Assembly: GCA_964436125.1 (NCBI GenBank)
Contig: CAYTBT010000008.1
Location: 40,572-104,571 of the forward strand
Length of the DNA: 64,000 bases
Origin: CAYRFF01 sp964436125
GTDB lineage: Bacteria > Bacteroidota > Bacteroidia > Chitinophagales > Saprospiraceae
Direction of reading: 5' to 3'
In this document: in pieces, positions 1 through 8,373 of the stretch
Layout: each line of letters begins with the position of its first letter
Position numbering within the stretch: position 1 is the first letter of the stretch
Notes under the pieces: model-generated
Seen by the model: the letters and a program-made list of their open reading frames with translations, nothing else
Database searches by the model: none
What the model was told of the DNA's origin: nothing
Translations under genes and position numbers: made by a program

Positions 1-1
1 A

Positions 2-979
2 CATCTTATGGATGGATTCTCGACTAGCAATTCATCGACTTTACTCGGTGTCGGTGACGATGCTGCGCTTATCGATATCGGCGATGGGAAAGCAATGGCT
101 ATCAGCACGGACAGCTTGATTGAGGGAATACATTTTGACATTATGTACACTCCGCTCATGCACCTTGGTTATAAAGCAGTCGTAGTCAATTTATCTGATA
201 TAGCTGCAATGAATGTACGACCGAGTCAGATCACCGTATCGATAGCTCTGTCGAGCAAATATTCTGTAGAGGCTCTGGATGAACTATACAAGGGCATAAG
301 ACTTGCTTGCGACACATATCAGGTCGATCTCATAGGCGGCGACACCACTTCCTCCCCCAAGGGATTATTCATAAACATTTCAGCCATTGGCATCGGTAAA
401 ATAGAGAACATTACCAAGCGAAGCACTGCCAAGGAAGGTGATATTGTCTGCGTCACGGGTGACCTCGGTGCAGCTTATCTCGGCCTTCAGCTACTTGAGC
501 GGGAGAAACAGGTTTTCCTTGAAGATCCCGGTATGCAGCCGGAGCTACAAGAGCACGCATACCTTATTGAGCGACAACTTAAGCCGGAAGCACGGGTTGA
601 GATGCGAAAAATATTTGCGGAAGCTAATTTCATTCCCACGTCTATGATCGATATATCCGATGGGCTGGCATCTGACATTATGCACATCTGCAAGCAATCC
701 GATGTCGGTGTCTTAATAGAAGAAGCCAAGGTTCCCATTAGGCAAGAAACAGAAATACTTGCAATTGACTTCGGGATGGATCCGATTACCATTGCCTTAT
801 CGGGAGGAGAAGATTATGAACTCTTATTCACTGCCTCAGAAGACGATCTGGAAATCATTCAGCACCTACCCGACACCTCCATTATCGGTGACATCATGGG
901 TAAAGAACAAGGCGCCAATCTCCTGAGCTCGGGCGGCAATATCCACCCATTAAAAGCTCAGGGATGGAAGCACTTTTAA
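2..979 (+). CDS. thiL: Thiamine-monophosphate kinase, 5' end cut by the window edge
   Basis: ThiL phosphorylates thiamine monophosphate to thiamine diphosphate with ATP, the last step of the vitamin B1 pathway. The ThiL signatures appear in order: GVGDDAAL near the visible N-terminus (Mg-ATP site), STDSLIEGIHF, GGDTTSSP, TGDLGAAYLGL, DISDGLASDI and LSGGEDYELLF near the C-terminus. The frame is open to base 2, and the first in-frame ATG (base 8) lies inside what aligns with the conserved N-terminal region, so roughly 20 residues including the true start probably lie upstream of the window. The visible 323 residues are otherwise complete. No TPP riboswitch can be judged because the leader is outside the window. 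The next gene is convergent. Confidence 0.93.
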   Translation, partial: HLMDGFSTSNSSTLLGVGDDAALIDIGDGKAMAISTDSLIEGIHFDIMYTPLMHLGYKAVVVNLSDIAAMNVRPSQITVSIALSSKYSVEALDELYKGIRLACDTYQVDLIGGDTTSSPKGLFINISAIGIGKIENITKRSTAKEGDIVCVTGDLGAAYLGLQLLEREKQVFLEDPGMQPELQEHAYLIERQLKPEARVEMRKIFAEANFIPTSMIDISDGLASDIMHICKQSDVGVLIEEAKVPIRQETEILAIDFGMDPITIALSGGEDYELLFTASEDDLEIIQHLPDTSIIGDIMGKEQGANLLSSGGNIHPLKAQGWKHF

Positions 980-1016
980 GCATTGATAATGCATCGATTG
1001 CCAGGATAATCGCAGT

Positions 1017-2531
1017 TTAATTTATGATAAAATGACCGCGGTATTCCGCACCGAATCTATCTTGTACCACAATGTAATAATTGCCCGGCTGAAAATCCAT
1101 ATCGAGCTTCATCGATGGCTTATTACTTTGCATAATCAACTCACCGGAGCTATTGTAAACCTTCATCGATATAGCATCCTTTACAGGAAGAATATTGATG
1201 GGAAGACCCTGTTGCTGTGGATTGGGGTAAAGGGTAAGTTTTTTTACTTTATCATAAGCAACCGGGACAGTAGAAACCGATGTTGAATCCGGATTCTCAA
1301 GCAAGAAGTCATCGTAGATAACAAGGCCTAAATTACTGTCATCATTCCGGTGGTAAATCATATCTTCAATCGCCGCTGAATCCGTAGCGTTCCAATAATT
1401 TTCTCGGGCGTAAATGGTGTCGTCATTGGTATTATAGAGGGCATAGATTACGCCGTTATTCCCGTTCTCAATAAAGGAGTTCTGTGTCGTAGGATAAGGT
1501 AAATCCTCCTTATCCGGTTCACTTAAATAAGCAATCGGCGCGACATATTCCTCGGCATCAGATGCCTGAATCGTCAGCCCCCACAGATTGCCCTCAATCG
1601 TATTTCCGCCGATATATGCCACGAGTGATTCATCGCCATAGAGGTTAATTCCACTTCCGCCGAGCATAGGCTTGTTCTGAATATTATTTCCCTTAATGAT
1701 ATTATCTTGAATGGAGGCCGTGATATTGCTTCCTATCAAGGTAATTCCATAGCGGTTGTTTTCAATCGTATTCTTTTTCAAGATCACCTTCGTAGCTTTC
1801 TGCGTGAAATTCAGTACGCCGATTCCTCCTGCTTTAATCTGTTCACCGATAATTGTACAACCGATAATCGTAATTGAATCACCTTCGGCAGTGTCCCCAA
1901 AATTGAGTTGTGGGGTGTTTTTATTGGAGGTATTATTTCTGAGGAACTTGCTGTTTTTTACGAGTATTCCTATACCGGCATTTACTCCTGAGCTTATCGC
2001 AGCACTTGAAGTTTCCACAAATGTAGAATTGCTAATCTCTCCTCTTGATCGAAAGAGAGAAACTGCCGCCCCTACTCCATTCTCAAGGTGAAGTGTCTGT
2101 TTAAATGTTACGCTGTCCATCTGAAAATCTGAATCGATATAGCTTATTCCGCCGCCTTTCAGAAAGTGCACACCTTGCATGCTGACCGTTGAAGAATCAA
2201 CTCTCCACCGTGGAAATGTATCGCTCTCAAGTCCGCTTATTTGTACATTATCAATTACGAGGTGTGCGTTGCTTGTCTCAAGCTGTGCTGTATCGCCGAG
2301 AAGTAGGTTTAAGTTCTCTATAAGGAGTGTATCTTGTCTTGCGACAAATATGTCGGTGCTTATCTCATAAAATTCCTCTCCATTATCCAGATAATTATTA
2401 ATTGCCGTAGGATAATGCGCTACGAGAGAATCCATATTCCAATGTACTCCGGTTCCTGGAGTGCTTATCTGAGCAGTAGTGGTAAAGCTCAAGGAAAGTA
2501 AACAAATTGTGACGAGTAAGAAGTTCTTCAT
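1017..2531 (-). CDS. Secreted right-handed beta-helix protein with T9SS type A sorting domain
   Basis: The protein has an N-terminal signal peptide (MKNFLLVTICLLSLSF..TTAQ). The chosen ATG at 2531 places it at residue 1; a longer frame to 2570 would add 13 mostly Lys-rich residues before it. The middle carries many N-x-I and G-I-x-I repeats spaced like the coils of a parallel beta-helix (pectate-lyase-like fold). The last 75 residues, starting LTLYPNPQQQG, form a typical C-terminal sorting domain recognised by the type IX secretion system and used for export and surface attachment. No catalytic residues of a known polysaccharide lyase were recognised, so substrate and activity are unknown. 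It stands alone, convergent with thiL. Confidence 0.8.
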   Translation of the reverse strand: MKNFLLVTICLLSLSFTTTAQISTPGTGVHWNMDSLVAHYPTAINNYLDNGEEFYEISTDIFVARQDTLLIENLNLLLGDTAQLETSNAHLVIDNVQISGLESDTFPRWRVDSSTVSMQGVHFLKGGGISYIDSDFQMDSVTFKQTLHLENGVGAAVSLFRSRGEISNSTFVETSSAAISSGVNAGIGILVKNSKFLRNNTSNKNTPQLNFGDTAEGDSITIIGCTIIGEQIKAGGIGVLNFTQKATKVILKKNTIENNRYGITLIGSNITASIQDNIIKGNNIQNKPMLGGSGINLYGDESLVAYIGGNTIEGNLWGLTIQASDAEEYVAPIAYLSEPDKEDLPYPTTQNSFIENGNNGVIYALYNTNDDTIYARENYWNATDSAAIEDMIYHRNDDSNLGLVIYDDFLLENPDSTSVSTVPVAYDKVKKLTLYPNPQQQGLPINILPVKDAISMKVYNSSGELIMQSNKPSMKLDMDFQPGNYYIVVQDRFGAEYRGHFIIN

Positions 2532-2671
2532 TTTCTTTTTTTTATCATGAATTAATATCAAGTTGGGCAAATGTATTAAAAGATTTCTTAATCTGATCGT
2601 TTTCTTTGCGTCCCTTTTTTGTCATATTCTATATTGGAGCAGTGAAGGTGCTTCACCGGTCATCAAAGCTT

Positions 2672-2700
2672 AAAAAGCCCCGAACAGTATTGTCCGGGAC
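2672..2700 (-). terminator. Rho-independent terminator after the His-rich lipoprotein gene
   Basis: Read on the minus strand, GTCCCGGACA, a 4-nt loop and TGTTCGGGGC form a 10-bp stem with one G-U pair and one mismatch, followed directly by TTTTT. It lies 28 nt after the stop codon of the gene at 2728-3126. Confidence 0.75.
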
Positions 2701-2727
2701 TCCACGTAAACCGAATTTAATGCTATT

Positions 2728-3126
2728 TTATGGCATGCAATGTATCTGCACCGTTTCAGTTGTTTCAGTGCCTTCGTGATCTCCGATCCCTGTGACAGAT
2801 ACGAGTACTTCAGAATGAGTTGTAACATCATTCACCCAGAACGTATCGACTTCTAGTGTTTTGTGATGCGCGTGGTCATGGAAGTGAAAGAGTTCCTCTT
2901 CTGTCTCAGCATTACTTAGCTTTATCATATATCCATGGAGGTCTGCCTTAGCTTCTATCGTCGCTTTGATAAAAACTGTATCGCCATGATTGAACATATC
3001 TCCTTCTTCCGGAGATTGAATTACCACGGTAGGCACATTCCTATTTAGTTTATCTGCGTTCTCTTTTTTACAAGCACTCATGCCCAGACCGAGGCATAAG
3101 CACAGGATGATTAATTGAACTTTCAT
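2728..3126 (-). CDS. Small His-rich lipoprotein, possible metal-binding Ig-like protein
   Basis: The 132-residue protein has a lipoprotein signal with lipobox GMSAC (acylated Cys at residue 19), so it should be anchored in the inner or outer membrane. The body looks like one beta-sandwich domain (VVIQSPEEGDMFNHGDTVFIKA.. is typical of bacterial Ig-like folds). Residues 80-88 read FHFHDHAHH, giving five His in eight positions, and the protein ends HCMP; both suggest metal binding, which is inference. The gene ends in a good terminator and follows, on the same strand, a CxxCxC outer-membrane protein and a cupredoxin. No named family was recognised. Confidence 0.7.
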   Translation of the reverse strand: MKVQLIILCLCLGLGMSACKKENADKLNRNVPTVVIQSPEEGDMFNHGDTVFIKATIEAKADLHGYMIKLSNAETEEELFHFHDHAHHKTLEVDTFWVNDVTTHSEVLVSVTGIGDHEGTETTETVQIHCMP

Positions 3127-3177
3127 AAAATGTATTTAACAGGTTTAAAAATAATTTACTGGCTTTTTATCCGTAAT

Positions 3178-4134
3178 CTAATGCAGGATATAGAAAAATT
3201 GCAGGGAAAGGGTTTTCCCCGGATTCACATATCCATCACTCAAGTTACTGTAAATCGCCTCTTTAAATTGTAGCCTCCATATCGTATATTCCGTGTACAA
3301 ATTAATGCCTAGCAATGCATCTACTTGTGAGCCACCGCTCATCGCATTGACAATATCTGCTTCTGCATTGACAAGATCTTGTGCTTTATGTGTAATGCTT
3401 GCTCCGACTTGGGGTACGAGTCTTATGCTCTTCATAAAAATGCTATAGAAACCGGTAATCGTCCCTGTAAACTGAGGGCCGAAGCGGTAGTTCTGTGCTT
3501 TACTCGTAGAATAGAACATTGCTGAGGCATCGGCAAACAAGCCAAAATTCCCATTGAGGAGGGAATAGCTTGCATTGAGCCACAAGCCCACAGCGCCTTT
3601 TCCCGGCTGGAGATTGGGTGCCCATTGTCCATTATCGAGGTAAATATCTGTCCTGCCGAAAGGCAATTGTACACCTCCACCGACAAGAAGCATATTTGAA
3701 AAATCAGGATTCTCAATAGAGCTTCCTTCGTATAGCTTATAGTAAACAGCGATTAATGGATCGCCTATTCCTTGTGCTATCGTTTCCCTCTTTTCTTCGT
3801 CCATCAAGTTATAATGATACGGCAAGGAAAGATTTACAAAAAGTCTTGAATTGAAAGCGTATCGCCCGGACAACTCTACTGTGTGAAAATAATCAGAAGA
3901 AAAACGTTGCACGTCATCGTCAAATAACATTGGGTGCCTCGTTCTCGATTGTGCGTATATATATCTTATTCCTACGAGATTTAAGCTTGTCTCCGGAACG
4001 TATCCGAGTCCCATAAATCCAGCTGAACATCCACAAATTGCACAAGCTTTCAGTGTATTGCTCATAAGGAAGATCAGAAAAAACGCAATTATGCCGGCTA
4101 TGTTTTTGTGGTAACGGCGTAGATTTAATTTCAT
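3178..4134 (-). CDS. Outer-membrane beta-barrel-like protein with CxxCxC motif after the signal peptide
   Basis: The 318-residue protein begins with a signal peptide (hydrophobic residues about 12-29) followed at once by C31-A-I-C34-G-C36, then alternating aromatic/polar strands ending in F-Y-I-L-H, typical of an outer-membrane barrel. Bacteroidota proteins with a CxxCGC start after the signal peptide are usually annotated only as 'transporter' or hypothetical. The three clustered Cys could bind a metal or form the N-terminal plug; this is inference. It lies 51 nt upstream of the His-rich lipoprotein gene on the same strand and 272 nt downstream of the cupredoxin gene, suggesting shared metal-related function. 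Confidence 0.65.
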   Translation of the reverse strand: MKLNLRRYHKNIAGIIAFFLIFLMSNTLKACAICGCSAGFMGLGYVPETSLNLVGIRYIYAQSRTRHPMLFDDDVQRFSSDYFHTVELSGRYAFNSRLFVNLSLPYHYNLMDEEKRETIAQGIGDPLIAVYYKLYEGSSIENPDFSNMLLVGGGVQLPFGRTDIYLDNGQWAPNLQPGKGAVGLWLNASYSLLNGNFGLFADASAMFYSTSKAQNYRFGPQFTGTITGFYSIFMKSIRLVPQVGASITHKAQDLVNAEADIVNAMSGGSQVDALLGINLYTEYTIWRLQFKEAIYSNLSDGYVNPGKTLSLQFFYILH

Positions 4135-4366
4135 AGCTAGGTTAATTTAAGGATTTGAGAATTCAAAAGTCAATTTCAGCTTTCAGAACTATGCGGCGGT
4201 CCACTTCTATAGAATATTATCTGTTGCACTTCACACTTAAACTTAGGAACTATTTCCATTCATTTCTGACGAGAAGCTCAATCCTTGCACAGAAAGTTGA
4301 TGAAAATAAGGATCACATACGACACCTAAACTGTGCAAGAATATTGAGTTCATCTCAGCCGGCATT

Positions 4367-4395
4367 CTTGATATAAAGCTTTGCTTTATATCAAG
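4367..4395. repeat. Perfect 13-bp inverted repeat with 3-nt loop
   Basis: CTTGATATAAAGC is followed by TTT and then its exact reverse complement. It sits 11 nt beyond the cupredoxin stop codon (4407). Neither side has a T-run, so it is not a textbook intrinsic terminator, but it could protect or end the cupredoxin mRNA. A weaker 9-bp inverted repeat (4284-4292 and 4331-4339) lies in the same gap. Confidence 0.6.
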
Positions 4396-4406
4396 ATTGC
4401 TTTGAA

Positions 4407-4772
4407 CTATTCTTCGACTGTAATCGATCCAAGCATCGTAGGATGAATGGAGCAGTAATAGTTAAAGCTTTTATCGGGAGTCATTTCCCATTTTTCACCG
4501 ACTTGGATCATTCCGGAAGTCCAAGACTTGGAAGGAAAATCCGTCACATTGTGTTGGACGAGGCCCTTGTTTATCCACACCACTATATCCCCTTTATGGA
4601 TAGTGAGGTGTGCGGGTTTAAATTTCATTGCTTCTATAATTACAGTATGTGTTTTAACAGCGGGCTTTACTGTTTCAGCAGTTTGTTTTATTTCATCGTG
4701 ATTTACCGTCATTAATATTCCCAATATTACAAAGAATAGTGGAGCTGCAAATGACCATAAGTTATTTTTCAT
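4407..4772 (-). CDS. Cupredoxin (plastocyanin-like) type 1 copper protein
   Basis: The 121-residue protein has an N-terminal hydrophobic segment (about residues 7-22), which is either a signal peptide or a membrane anchor, and one cupredoxin domain. The type 1 copper ligands are visible: H74 in VQHNVTDFP, then C107-x2-H110-x2-M113 in YYCSIHPTML. Such proteins shuttle electrons or bind copper in the periplasm. The gene is preceded by a hairpin leader (4803-4828) and followed by a perfect hairpin (4367-4395), so it may be a separate transcript from the downstream CxxCxC protein gene. No partner oxidoreductase is visible nearby. Confidence 0.85.
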   Translation of the reverse strand: MKNNLWSFAAPLFFVILGILMTVNHDEIKQTAETVKPAVKTHTVIIEAMKFKPAHLTIHKGDIVVWINKGLVQHNVTDFPSKSWTSGMIQVGEKWEMTPDKSFNYYCSIHPTMLGSITVEE

Positions 4773-4802
4773 TGTATTATGTGTTTTATTATTCCGAAAA
4801 TA

Positions 4803-4828
4803 GGAGCACTGCGATAAAGCAGTGCTCC
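4803..4828. other. Perfect 10-bp hairpin in the cupredoxin leader
   Basis: GGAGCACTGC, loop GATAAA, GCAGTGCTCC. It lies 30 nt upstream of the cupredoxin start codon. Read on the minus strand it is followed by TATTTT, so it could act as an attenuator or weak terminator within the 5' leader. Alternatively it is a protein-binding operator. Function is not known. Confidence 0.6.
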
Positions 4829-5373
4829 GGTAACATCACATTAGGGGTACTATATTTCTTTCCCGTTCTGTGAAATCAGGACTCACAATTCCTCTCATCA
4901 AAAACAACGTACGGCAATGCTTGTAATTTATTCCTTATGAAAATTACCTTATAGCATTAAAGTATATATCGTTCATAAGCTTGGAAATATCCATGCTTAT
5001 GGATCCATATACAAGCATTGTATATCATCATAATTGATGAGCATTCTTGAATTGCCCTTCACGTATATAGAGTAAAAGTGTTCGGAAAAGGTTACAAAGA
5101 ATATGAAGTTTCTAAAGAGTAAGTTACAGGCAAAGGAATCTCGTAAATTTTATGGTTTGTTTCGTTCTATGCTTTATTGCTGAAAGGAAAAATTCTGTAT
5201 TTAAATAAAGGCAACGCGAGAAAGTGGTGGATTGTCCGTCCTTCATTTGCGGAAGCTAATTCAGAAGGTATTGAAAATTAAATGTCCATAGTCAATCGGG
5301 GATAAATCATCGCTTAAAGATCTCCAAGCACATAAAAATCATTCATTCTACAGGGAAATTGCTTGAAAGGCAT
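4829..5373. other. Noncoding gap upstream of the cupredoxin gene
   Basis: No convincing reading frame on either strand. The part from about 5205 to 5373 contains short stretches resembling those at about 8135-8345 (a shared AGAAAGTGG segment, a TTTGCGgAAGC segment and a CAAGCAC...TCTACA.GG.AAA segment), which could be decayed remains of one repeated element. The cupredoxin promoter should lie near 4830-4900 but no clear TAnnTTTG was found. Confidence 0.35.
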
Positions 5374-5412
5374 AAAAAGGAAGGAGCGAAAGCCGTATCA
5401 GCCTTGCTCCTT
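5374..5412 (-). terminator. Intrinsic terminator overlapping the stop codon of the nuclease gene
   Basis: On the minus strand AAGGAGC (5412-5406) pairs with GCTCCTT (5387-5381), and the stem is followed by a T-rich run (5378-5374). The stop codon of the gene at 5398-6000 lies in the loop, so the hairpin starts inside the coding region. Confidence 0.6.
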
Positions 5413-6000
5413 TCTTCTATTAATTTCATCGCGTATATCGGCAGCCTTCTCATAATTTTCATTCATGAGTACCTTATCGAGTAATTCTTCAAGTTCTTTT
5501 ATAGACATATCTTTAAAAGACTTAGATTTCTTTTCAAATCTCTTCTTGGGGTTGCTGCGCCTTGTCCTTGTCGGCTTATTCATCTCTTCTTCAAAGACGA
5601 CACCGGCTTTTTCTAGAATAAACTCGTAGGTAAAAATCGGGCAATGAAAACGTACGGCCAGGGCTATTGCGTCGGAAGTTCTGGAATCAATTTCTACTTC
5701 TTTTCCATTGAATTCACAGATAAGTTGTGCATAAAAGATCCCCTCAAGCAGATTATTAATAATGATTTCCTTCAATTTAATATGAAAAGTATCGAGGGTA
5801 TTTTTAAATAAATCATGGGTCAGAGGGCGCGTCGGAGCCATGTGTTCCATAGCTATAGCAATAGCCTGGGCTTCGGCTCCACCTATAACAATGGGAAGCC
5901 TCCTCCGCCCATCTTCTTCACCGAGCACAACAGCGTAGTTCTGATTCTGGGTTACAGAATGCGACAGAGCAACGATATTCAATCTTATTTTGGCTTGCAT
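5398..6000 (-). CDS. Bifunctional nuclease (DUF151) family protein with C-terminal UVR motif
   Basis: Residues 1-135 match the DUF151/bifunctional nuclease family (VVLGEEDGRRRLPIVIGGAEAQAIA, then EIDSRTSDAIALAVR). A basic linker (TRTRRSNPKKRFEKK) leads to a helix pair typical of UVR/UvrB-C motifs (LDKVLMNENYEKAADIRDEI) at the C-terminus. The plant founder of the family has DNase and RNase activity; the biochemical role in Bacteroidota is not settled. It follows etfA by 57 nt on the same strand and ends in a terminator, so it is probably the last gene of an etfB-etfA-nuclease transcript. The 200-residue length fits the family. Confidence 0.85.
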   Translation of the reverse strand: MQAKIRLNIVALSHSVTQNQNYAVVLGEEDGRRRLPIVIGGAEAQAIAIAMEHMAPTRPLTHDLFKNTLDTFHIKLKEIIINNLLEGIFYAQLICEFNGKEVEIDSRTSDAIALAVRFHCPIFTYEFILEKAGVVFEEEMNKPTRTRRSNPKKRFEKKSKSFKDMSIKELEELLDKVLMNENYEKAADIRDEINRRKEQG

Positions 6001-6057
6001 ATAAATTGTTTTCTACACTACGGTAGCCTTAAACTTAACAAATCATTCCGGACTTTC

Positions 6058-7017
6058 TTAATTATTGCCCGCATTATAATTTTTTAAGGCCTCAGTAAGT
6101 CGTGGTACGACATCAAATAAATCTGCGACAACGCCATAGTCGGCCGACTTAAAGAATGGTGCTTCCGGATCTTTATTTATCACAACAATATACTTAGAAT
6201 TATTGACGCCGGCAAGATGTTGAATAGCACCGCTGATACCTATTGCGATATAGAGATTGGGGCGTATTGCGAGACCTGTCTGTCCTACGTGTTCGTGATG
6301 AGGTCTCCAGCCTGAATCTGCTACCGGCCTACTACATGCTGTTGCTGCATGCAAGACATCGGCGAGTTCTTCAATAATCCCCCAATTATCTGCGCTGCCC
6401 ATACCGCGTCCTGCCGAGACAACGATATCTGCTTCACTTAATGGTATCTCTCCCTTCAATGTATCGTGAGAAATCACTGTTGTGCGTGCTGCCGGCAAGT
6501 CGAGCTCTATGTCTTCCACTTCTGCTGTTCCGTCACCTTTTTCGGCCTGAATACTATTTCCCATCAGTGAAACAACTTTATTGTCCGTTGAAATAGCACA
6601 ATCAGCAAATGCTTTTCCGGAGAATACCGGCTTGGACACCGTAAAGCCATTTTCAACACTAGGCAATTGATTTACTCCGCTTACCGACCCCGCATTAAGT
6701 CGTACTGCTAGCCGGCCGATTAATGCTTTTCCATTGGCGGTATGTCCGAGGATGACCGTGTTGCATCCAAGTTTTTCAGCAGCTTGGGCGATAGCTTCCT
6801 TCATTACCTGGGAGTCAAATTTCTCTACTCCATCAACACGGTGCACTTTATCGATTCCATAAGCTCCCAGGGTATCGGCTCCTTCTACATCGCCGAAGCA
6901 TATTGCATGACACTCGCCACCGACCAAATCGGCTGTTTTTCTTGCATAAGTTGCAAGCTCTGCGCTATTGTTTTTTAATTTTCCGTCTTCCTTTTCAATA
7001 TATACAAGTACTGACAT
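6058..7017 (-). CDS. etfA: Electron transfer flavoprotein alpha subunit
   Basis: EtfA pairs with EtfB to carry electrons from acyl-CoA dehydrogenases to the respiratory chain through ETF:quinone oxidoreductase. The 319-residue protein shows the C-terminal FAD-binding region: VVSAGRGMG near residue 200, RPVADSGW, QVGQTG-like VGQTGLAIRPNLYIAIGISGAIQHLAG and VINKDPEAPFFKSADYG. The arrangement etfB then etfA with a 55-nt gap supports co-transcription. Length is normal and no residue is obviously missing. Confidence 0.96.
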   Translation of the reverse strand: MSVLVYIEKEDGKLKNNSAELATYARKTADLVGGECHAICFGDVEGADTLGAYGIDKVHRVDGVEKFDSQVMKEAIAQAAEKLGCNTVILGHTANGKALIGRLAVRLNAGSVSGVNQLPSVENGFTVSKPVFSGKAFADCAISTDNKVVSLMGNSIQAEKGDGTAEVEDIELDLPAARTTVISHDTLKGEIPLSEADIVVSAGRGMGSADNWGIIEELADVLHAATACSRPVADSGWRPHHEHVGQTGLAIRPNLYIAIGISGAIQHLAGVNNSKYIVVINKDPEAPFFKSADYGVVADLFDVVPRLTEALKNYNAGNN

Positions 7018-7072
7018 ATTTATAATTTGATATTTTTATTTATTAGAATAATGAATCTGCCATTTATGTCGA

Positions 7073-7813
7073 TTAAATGACTTTGGCTTCCTCGTGGAGG
7101 AGTTTAACTAGTGTTTCCATGTCATCAGCTTCGATATAGGTGCAATCGCCTTTTTCTTCAGGTAGTGAGAACTGCTTAACCTTCACAGGAGAGTCCTCCG
7201 CTGATAATTCAAGGACTTCGAGTGGCTTACGCTTTGCCATCATAATCCCACGCATATTGGGAATACGTTGCTCGGCAAGTCCTTTGGCAGCAGAAATAAC
7301 AAATGGAAACTGTACTTCTACGAGTTCCGTTCCACCTTCAATGTCCCGAGTGACCTTGGCAGTATCGCCATCTACTTCCATAGCGGATGCATACGAGAGA
7401 AAAGGTAAGTCGAGGTGTTCAGCAAGCATGCCACCGACTTCAGATCCATTATAGTCTATTGTTTCTTTGCCGAGAAATATTGCATCATAGTTTTCAGATT
7501 GTGCATGTTCAGCGATTAATTGCGCTGTAAGGGCAGCAGATTCAGGTTCCGCATCTATCCGTATAGCTTTATCAGCTCCGATAGCCAGTGCTTTCCTGAT
7601 AATCTGATCATTGCTTGCAGGCCCTACGTTCAAGGCTACAACTTCTCCTCCGGCTGCTTCTTTTAATTCAAGTGCTCTTACAAGTGCATACCATTCATCA
7701 TAAGGATTCATGATAAAGGATACACCATCGGTATTAAACTCCGTATTATTCTCAGTAAAACTTATCTTGGCGGTCGTTTCCGGTGTTTTACTTATACATA
7801 CTAGTAATTTCAT
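7073..7813 (-). CDS. etfB: Electron transfer flavoprotein beta subunit
   Basis: EtfB is the AMP-binding partner of EtfA in the soluble ETF heterodimer that accepts electrons during fatty-acid and amino-acid oxidation. Family signs in the 246-residue protein are the N-terminal KLLVCISKTPETTAKI, MNPYDEWYAL, the nucleotide loop FLGKETIDYNGSEVGGMLAEHL and the C-terminal RGIMMAKRKPLE. It is the first gene of the minus-strand set etfB-etfA-nuclease. A candidate TAnnTTTG promoter element at 8059-8066 would give an unusually long leader of about 240 nt. Confidence 0.95.
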   Translation of the reverse strand: MKLLVCISKTPETTAKISFTENNTEFNTDGVSFIMNPYDEWYALVRALELKEAAGGEVVALNVGPASNDQIIRKALAIGADKAIRIDAEPESAALTAQLIAEHAQSENYDAIFLGKETIDYNGSEVGGMLAEHLDLPFLSYASAMEVDGDTAKVTRDIEGGTELVEVQFPFVISAAKGLAEQRIPNMRGIMMAKRKPLEVLELSAEDSPVKVKQFSLPEEKGDCTYIEADDMETLVKLLHEEAKVI

Positions 7814-8373
7814 AGTTAAATTTATCTGTTAATTGTACTATCTATTCCATCAATGAGCCGACCTATTGTTATATAAAAGTTCATTGTCATTTGCCTTGAG
7901 CTTTTTTCTCCTGTGATTTATGCTAGCTATCTAGGATATTTACCATAAATCTCGCCTAATCCTATTGGATTTAATCAGCTGATTGCGTGAACTCGACAGT
8001 ATCGCTTAAATTTTATATATTTACTGATCTTCTCATTAGAATATCGTTTTTTGCTTCCCAAAGATAAAAATATTCACTTCCAAGAATAATATTTTATCCC
8101 ATTCTACTTATTTTCTATCCTTGTTCACTACTTAAACGAGAAAGTGGGCATTGAGTTCATAGTGCCGGGAAATGGTCGTAAATCTAAAAGGGTATAGGAA
8201 AATTCTGAGCCTCAACTATCCAAAATGTGCTCGTTAAAGGAAGATGCGGCATAAGGTGAAGCTGCAGCCGTATTTGCGAAAGCGAACAAGTCAAAAACGT
8301 CGAGATACTCAAGCACTTCAAGGATGAGCATCTACAAGGAAAATCACAACAACAAGGGGATTTTATGCTTATT
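7814..8373. other. Noncoding gap between etfB and dapF
   Basis: No convincing gene. It holds a TATCTTTG element on the minus strand (8059-8066) that may start etfB transcription, a 12-bp perfect palindrome AATCAGCTGATT at 7973-7984, and, near the dapF end (about 8135-8345), stretches that resemble the gap at 5205-5373. No terminator with a T-run was found after dapF. Confidence 0.4.
8059..8066 (-). promoter_or_regulatory. Candidate Bacteroidota -7 element for etfB
   Basis: TATCTTTG on the minus strand matches the TAnnTTTG consensus of the Bacteroidota primary sigma factor. No good -33 TTTG was found 19-20 nt upstream. The start of transcription would fall about 240 nt before the etfB ATG. 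Confidence 0.35.

Noticed and set aside
4155..4376. 73-codon frame in the gap before the cupredoxin
   Set aside because: It runs through an inverted repeat and the promoter region of the CxxCxC gene, with no recognisable features.
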